A DNA stretch of 64,000 nucleotides. Origin: Apis mellifera. Lineage: Eukaryota > Arthropoda > Insecta > Hymenoptera > Apidae. Below, piece after piece: positions 61,893 to 64,000 of the stretch. Position 1 is the first letter of the stretch. Every line of letters starts with the position of its first letter. Under the pieces are notes generated by a model, which was not told the origin of the DNA, ran no database searches, and was given only the letters and a program-made list of their open reading frames with translations. The stretch is from positions 6,147,501 through 6,211,500 of the forward strand of contig NC_037652.1 in assembly GCF_003254395.2 (NCBI RefSeq), read 5' to 3'. A program made the position numbers and the translations under genes.

Positions 61893-63671
61893 CTTTAAAA
61901 AAAAACATTTATATAAATATATATATATACATAAAATACATAACATATATATACATAAAATAAGGAGAAAAAAAAAGAAAAAAATATACAAACCTCTAAT
62001 TTTTGATTAGCATTAATGACTGCCATTGGATCTAATTGAGCAGCAGCAAGCACTTCGCTGATTTGTGCTTCGCGCTGCTCTAATAAATCGGATAATTTTT
62101 CGAGTTTCTTTTCCAAAAGAACATTTTTTAATCCTGTTTTTTGTTGCAGTTCAAGTATTGCTGAGACAAATCTTGCATGTAATTCATTTCTTTCAGATTG
62201 ACACTAAACAATAAAATACCAACATTTAATGAATAAAATAGATAATTATTTTTAAAAAAACATAACATTTTTATTTACTTTTTCAAATCGTACTTCTAGT
62301 ACTTCATTTTCCCATCTTAAATTCTCCAAATCTTTGGCAGTTGTTGCTAATCTTTTTTTAATATTCTGAAATTAAAGTTTTAAATAAAAAGTAATCAATA
62401 TAAGAAAAAATATTGTAAATACTAACAGCCAAACTTTGTTTATCTTTTTCGTAATTTGCTAATTGACCAGTAAGAGTTGCTAAAGATTCCTCATACGATT
62501 TCACATTGCCAGAATATTTTTTATTTTCAATTATTAATTCTCGTACTTGTTTTTTCATGCGTTCTTCATTATTTCTCATTTCATCCATTTGTTCCTGCAA
62601 ATTCATTATTTACATTATATATGAATGAAGTTATATAAATATATAACTTATATATAATATTATATATTTATTATAAGTTATATAAATAACTTCATTTTTT
62701 AATCAACTATACCTTCATACTCTTAATCAAAGATAGATTATTAAGAGTAATATCATTATAATAAGCTTTCATTTCTGCAAATGCAACTTCATGGTTTTTA
62801 ATCAAATTTGTAATTTGTGTATTTTTTCTTTCTTCTACTTCAGTCATTTCCATACGATGTTTTAAAGTAAGAGCTTCATATTGACTTGTTAATTTGTGTT
62901 CATATTTTTGTTCTAGTTCTATAGCTTCATTTTCAAATTGTTTTACTAGTTTATCTATTTCTTCTGCATATTTCTAAATAATAATAAATATTTATTTACA
63001 TATTATTATATATATAGTATTTAAAAGTAATAAAATAAATTTTTTTCATACCAATTTTAATGTTTTTATTTCATTTAAATGTGCTAAGTCCTGTTCTTTT
63101 TGCATTTTTTTTAATTCTCTTTTATCTTTAATTAATTCGTTTTCTTGAAGAGTATAATCATCTTGTGCCATTTTAAGAGCAACCATGTGTTCAGCTTTAG
63201 TTTCTGACAAATCAGTTTGATGCTCATACATTAAGTGCTTTACTTTTTGTTTATATAATTTAAGCTCTGCTTCATGTTTTTCTGATAACTCTTCTTTTTC
63301 ACGTTCTTTGTTTCTTTAAAAATACTATATATAAATTAAATGATACTAAAATATTAAATTTGCAATCAAATATATATATAAGAAATACCTGACAGTTGCT
63401 TGCGCTTCATCTAATTGATGTCTTGTGATTTCCCAATAAGTTCTGATTTTATCTCTTTCAAGTTGAAAAAAATTTCTTTCCTCTCGTTCGCGTTCTATTT
63501 CTTCAAGTACCCTATGTGCATATATTTCTAATTGTTCTCTATTCATTTTTGTTGTATCTGCTCCATCAAGGGTACGTGCTTTTGCTTTCTTAGGTCCCTA
63601 AAAAATTTAAATATAAAAAGAAATAATTTATATATACAATTAGAAAATTTTTAAATTTATAAACTCACCAT
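61677..63671 (-). CDS. Drc4: Dynein regulatory complex subunit 4 (DRC4/GAS8)
   Basis: Eight exons on the minus strand (63671-63669, 63597-63389, 63313-63052, 62973-62713, 62594-62427, 62365-62279, 62203-61994, 61892-61677) join in frame to 471 residues, near the 478 of human GAS8. DRC4 is a core subunit of the nexin-dynein regulatory complex on axonemal doublets, needed to coordinate dynein arms in motile cilia and sperm flagella. Seen: an almost continuous coiled coil with family signatures EREERNFFQLERDKIRTYWE (about 40-60), KVKHLMYEHQ (near 100), AYYNDITLNNLSLI (near 235), QLANYEKDK and the well conserved end AIQDLQYELAKVCKAHDDLL, closing GLGPAGLV. Introns are only 61-118 bp. The first coding exon holds just the ATG, then GPKKAKA, a basic tail. 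An X-box-like site lies upstream. The gene appears intact. Confidence 0.97.
61994..62203 (-). CDS. Drc4: DRC4 exon 7
   Basis: Seventy codons, CQSERNELHARFVSAI through VINANQKLE, with the conserved QQKTGLKNVLLEKKL and EVLAAAQLDP blocks. Confidence 0.95.
62279..62365 (-). CDS. Drc4: DRC4 exon 6
   Basis: Twenty-nine codons, NIKKRLATTAKDLENLRWEN through VRFEK. Too short to show as a long open frame; found from splice sites and the family's LKDLQWEHEVLEQRF-like segment. Confidence 0.93.
62427..62594 (-). CDS. Drc4: DRC4 exon 5
   Basis: Fifty-six codons, EQMDEMRNNEERMKKQ through QLANYEKDKQSLA. Donor GTTAGT is slightly weak; phase 0 on both sides. Confidence 0.94.
62713..62973 (-). CDS. Drc4: DRC4 exon 4
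   Basis: Eighty-seven codons, phase 0 on both sides, starting KYAEEIDKLV and ending AYYNDITLNNLSLIKSMK. Not visible as one simple methionine-initiated open frame, but splice sites and family match are clear. Confidence 0.95.
63052..63313 (-). CDS. Drc4: DRC4 exon 3
   Basis: One base completing Arg71, then 87 codons, NKEREKEELSEKHEAELKLY through NEIKTLKL. Includes YKQKVKHLMYEHQTDLSETK. Confidence 0.95.
63389..63597 (-). CDS. Drc4: DRC4 exon 2
   Basis: Residues 2-70 and part of Arg71. Contains the EREERNFFQLERDKI signature; acceptor tttttag, donor GTATTT. Confidence 0.95.
63669..63671 (-). CDS. Drc4: DRC4 exon 1 (start codon only)
   Basis: ATG followed at once by donor GTGAGT. With exon 2 it reads ATG GGA CCT AAG (MGPKKAKA), matching the lysine-rich N-terminus of the family. 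The alternative Met inside exon 2 (MNREQLEIY) would drop this basic tail. Confidence 0.8.
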
Positions 63672-64000
63672 TTTTATAAAAAATTAAAATTAAAAAAGTC
63701 GAATACCACGAAAATATCTATCTATTTCTGTTGATTACAAATAAAAATTTAAGAAAATAAATAATAACATCAATTAATATTTTAGAATCGATATCTTTAT
63801 TTTATAATTTCATTAATAAAGATACATCGTTTCAACATGAAATTATAGTGTTTTGTTCGATTAGTTGCTAAGTAACCAAACTTAAAACTTAAAGAGAATA
63901 TATAAAATAGGGAATATAAATATAATTTAATAAATATAAATATAATTTATAATATAATAAAAAGAAAAACTATTTTATTTCCTAATAATTGTGTTATTTT
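63672..64000 (-). other. DRC4 5' flank and promoter region
   Basis: AT-rich DNA with the X-box-like site. No other gene starts are visible; a transcription start between the X-box and the ATG is likely but not located. Confidence 0.55.
63864..63876. promoter_or_regulatory. RFX X-box-like site upstream of DRC4
   Basis: GTTGCTAAGTAAC holds two inverted RGYAAC half-sites (AGCAAC on the minus strand, AGTAAC on the plus strand) with a 1-base spacer. RFX factors bind such X-boxes and drive ciliary genes across animals. The site is 193 bp upstream of the DRC4 start codon, a usual promoter distance, in very AT-rich DNA where a match by chance is less likely. Confidence 0.6.

Noticed and set aside
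1..64000. CRISPR arrays, operons, tRNA and rRNA genes
   Set aside because: This is eukaryotic DNA; the tandem repeats have units far too long and variable for CRISPR, and I found no convincing tRNA or rRNA segment by eye. A covariance-model search would be decisive.

Overview
This window reads as nuclear DNA of an insect, most likely a bee (Apis or a close relative). That is an inference from AT-rich DNA, abundant CpG steps in the first 54 kb, dense simple repeats, intron lengths from 61 bp to about 28 kb, and a degenerate mariner-type transposon. It holds three protein-coding genes, all with GT-AG introns whose reading frames join exactly.

Region 1 (1 to about 44.7 kb) is the 3' part of a plus-strand gene for a secreted spondin-domain protein with one C-terminal thrombospondin type-1 repeat (mindin/F-spondin relatives). 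Five coding exons (1540-1853, 2389-2568, 30488-30660, 39228-39598, 40561-40772) give the last 415 residues. The start, signal peptide and first part of the spondin domain lie before base 1. The introns are long (27.9 kb and 8.6 kb) and carry several families of local tandem repeats (3.07, 8.9, 14.4, 17.3, 20.6 and 29.5 kb), an internally deleted mariner copy at 6.47-7.24 kb with a DD41D-type spacing, and patches that look like cis-regulatory DNA.

Region 2 (about 44.7-58.4 kb) shows no gene I can support. It contains long (TC)n and (GA)n tracts, and near 54.8 kb the composition changes quite abruptly from CpG-rich, moderate-GC DNA to very AT-rich, CpG-poor DNA.

Region 3 (58.4-64 kb) is the AT-rich, compact part. 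A two-exon plus-strand gene (58441-59522) encodes a 339-residue Golgi-type alpha-1,2-fucosyltransferase (GT11 family). An eight-exon minus-strand gene (63671-61677) encodes a 471-residue DRC4/GAS8, the dynein regulatory complex subunit of motile cilia and flagella. They are convergent, with a 379-bp Tc1-like MITE between their 3' ends. About 190 bp upstream of the DRC4 start is a symmetric RFX X-box-like site, which fits control of a ciliary gene.

The three genes do not form a pathway or operon. I found no clear new biological system. The most useful leads are the X-box of DRC4, the compositional boundary, the DD41D-type mariner relic, and the intronic tandem repeats and palindromic homeodomain sites.
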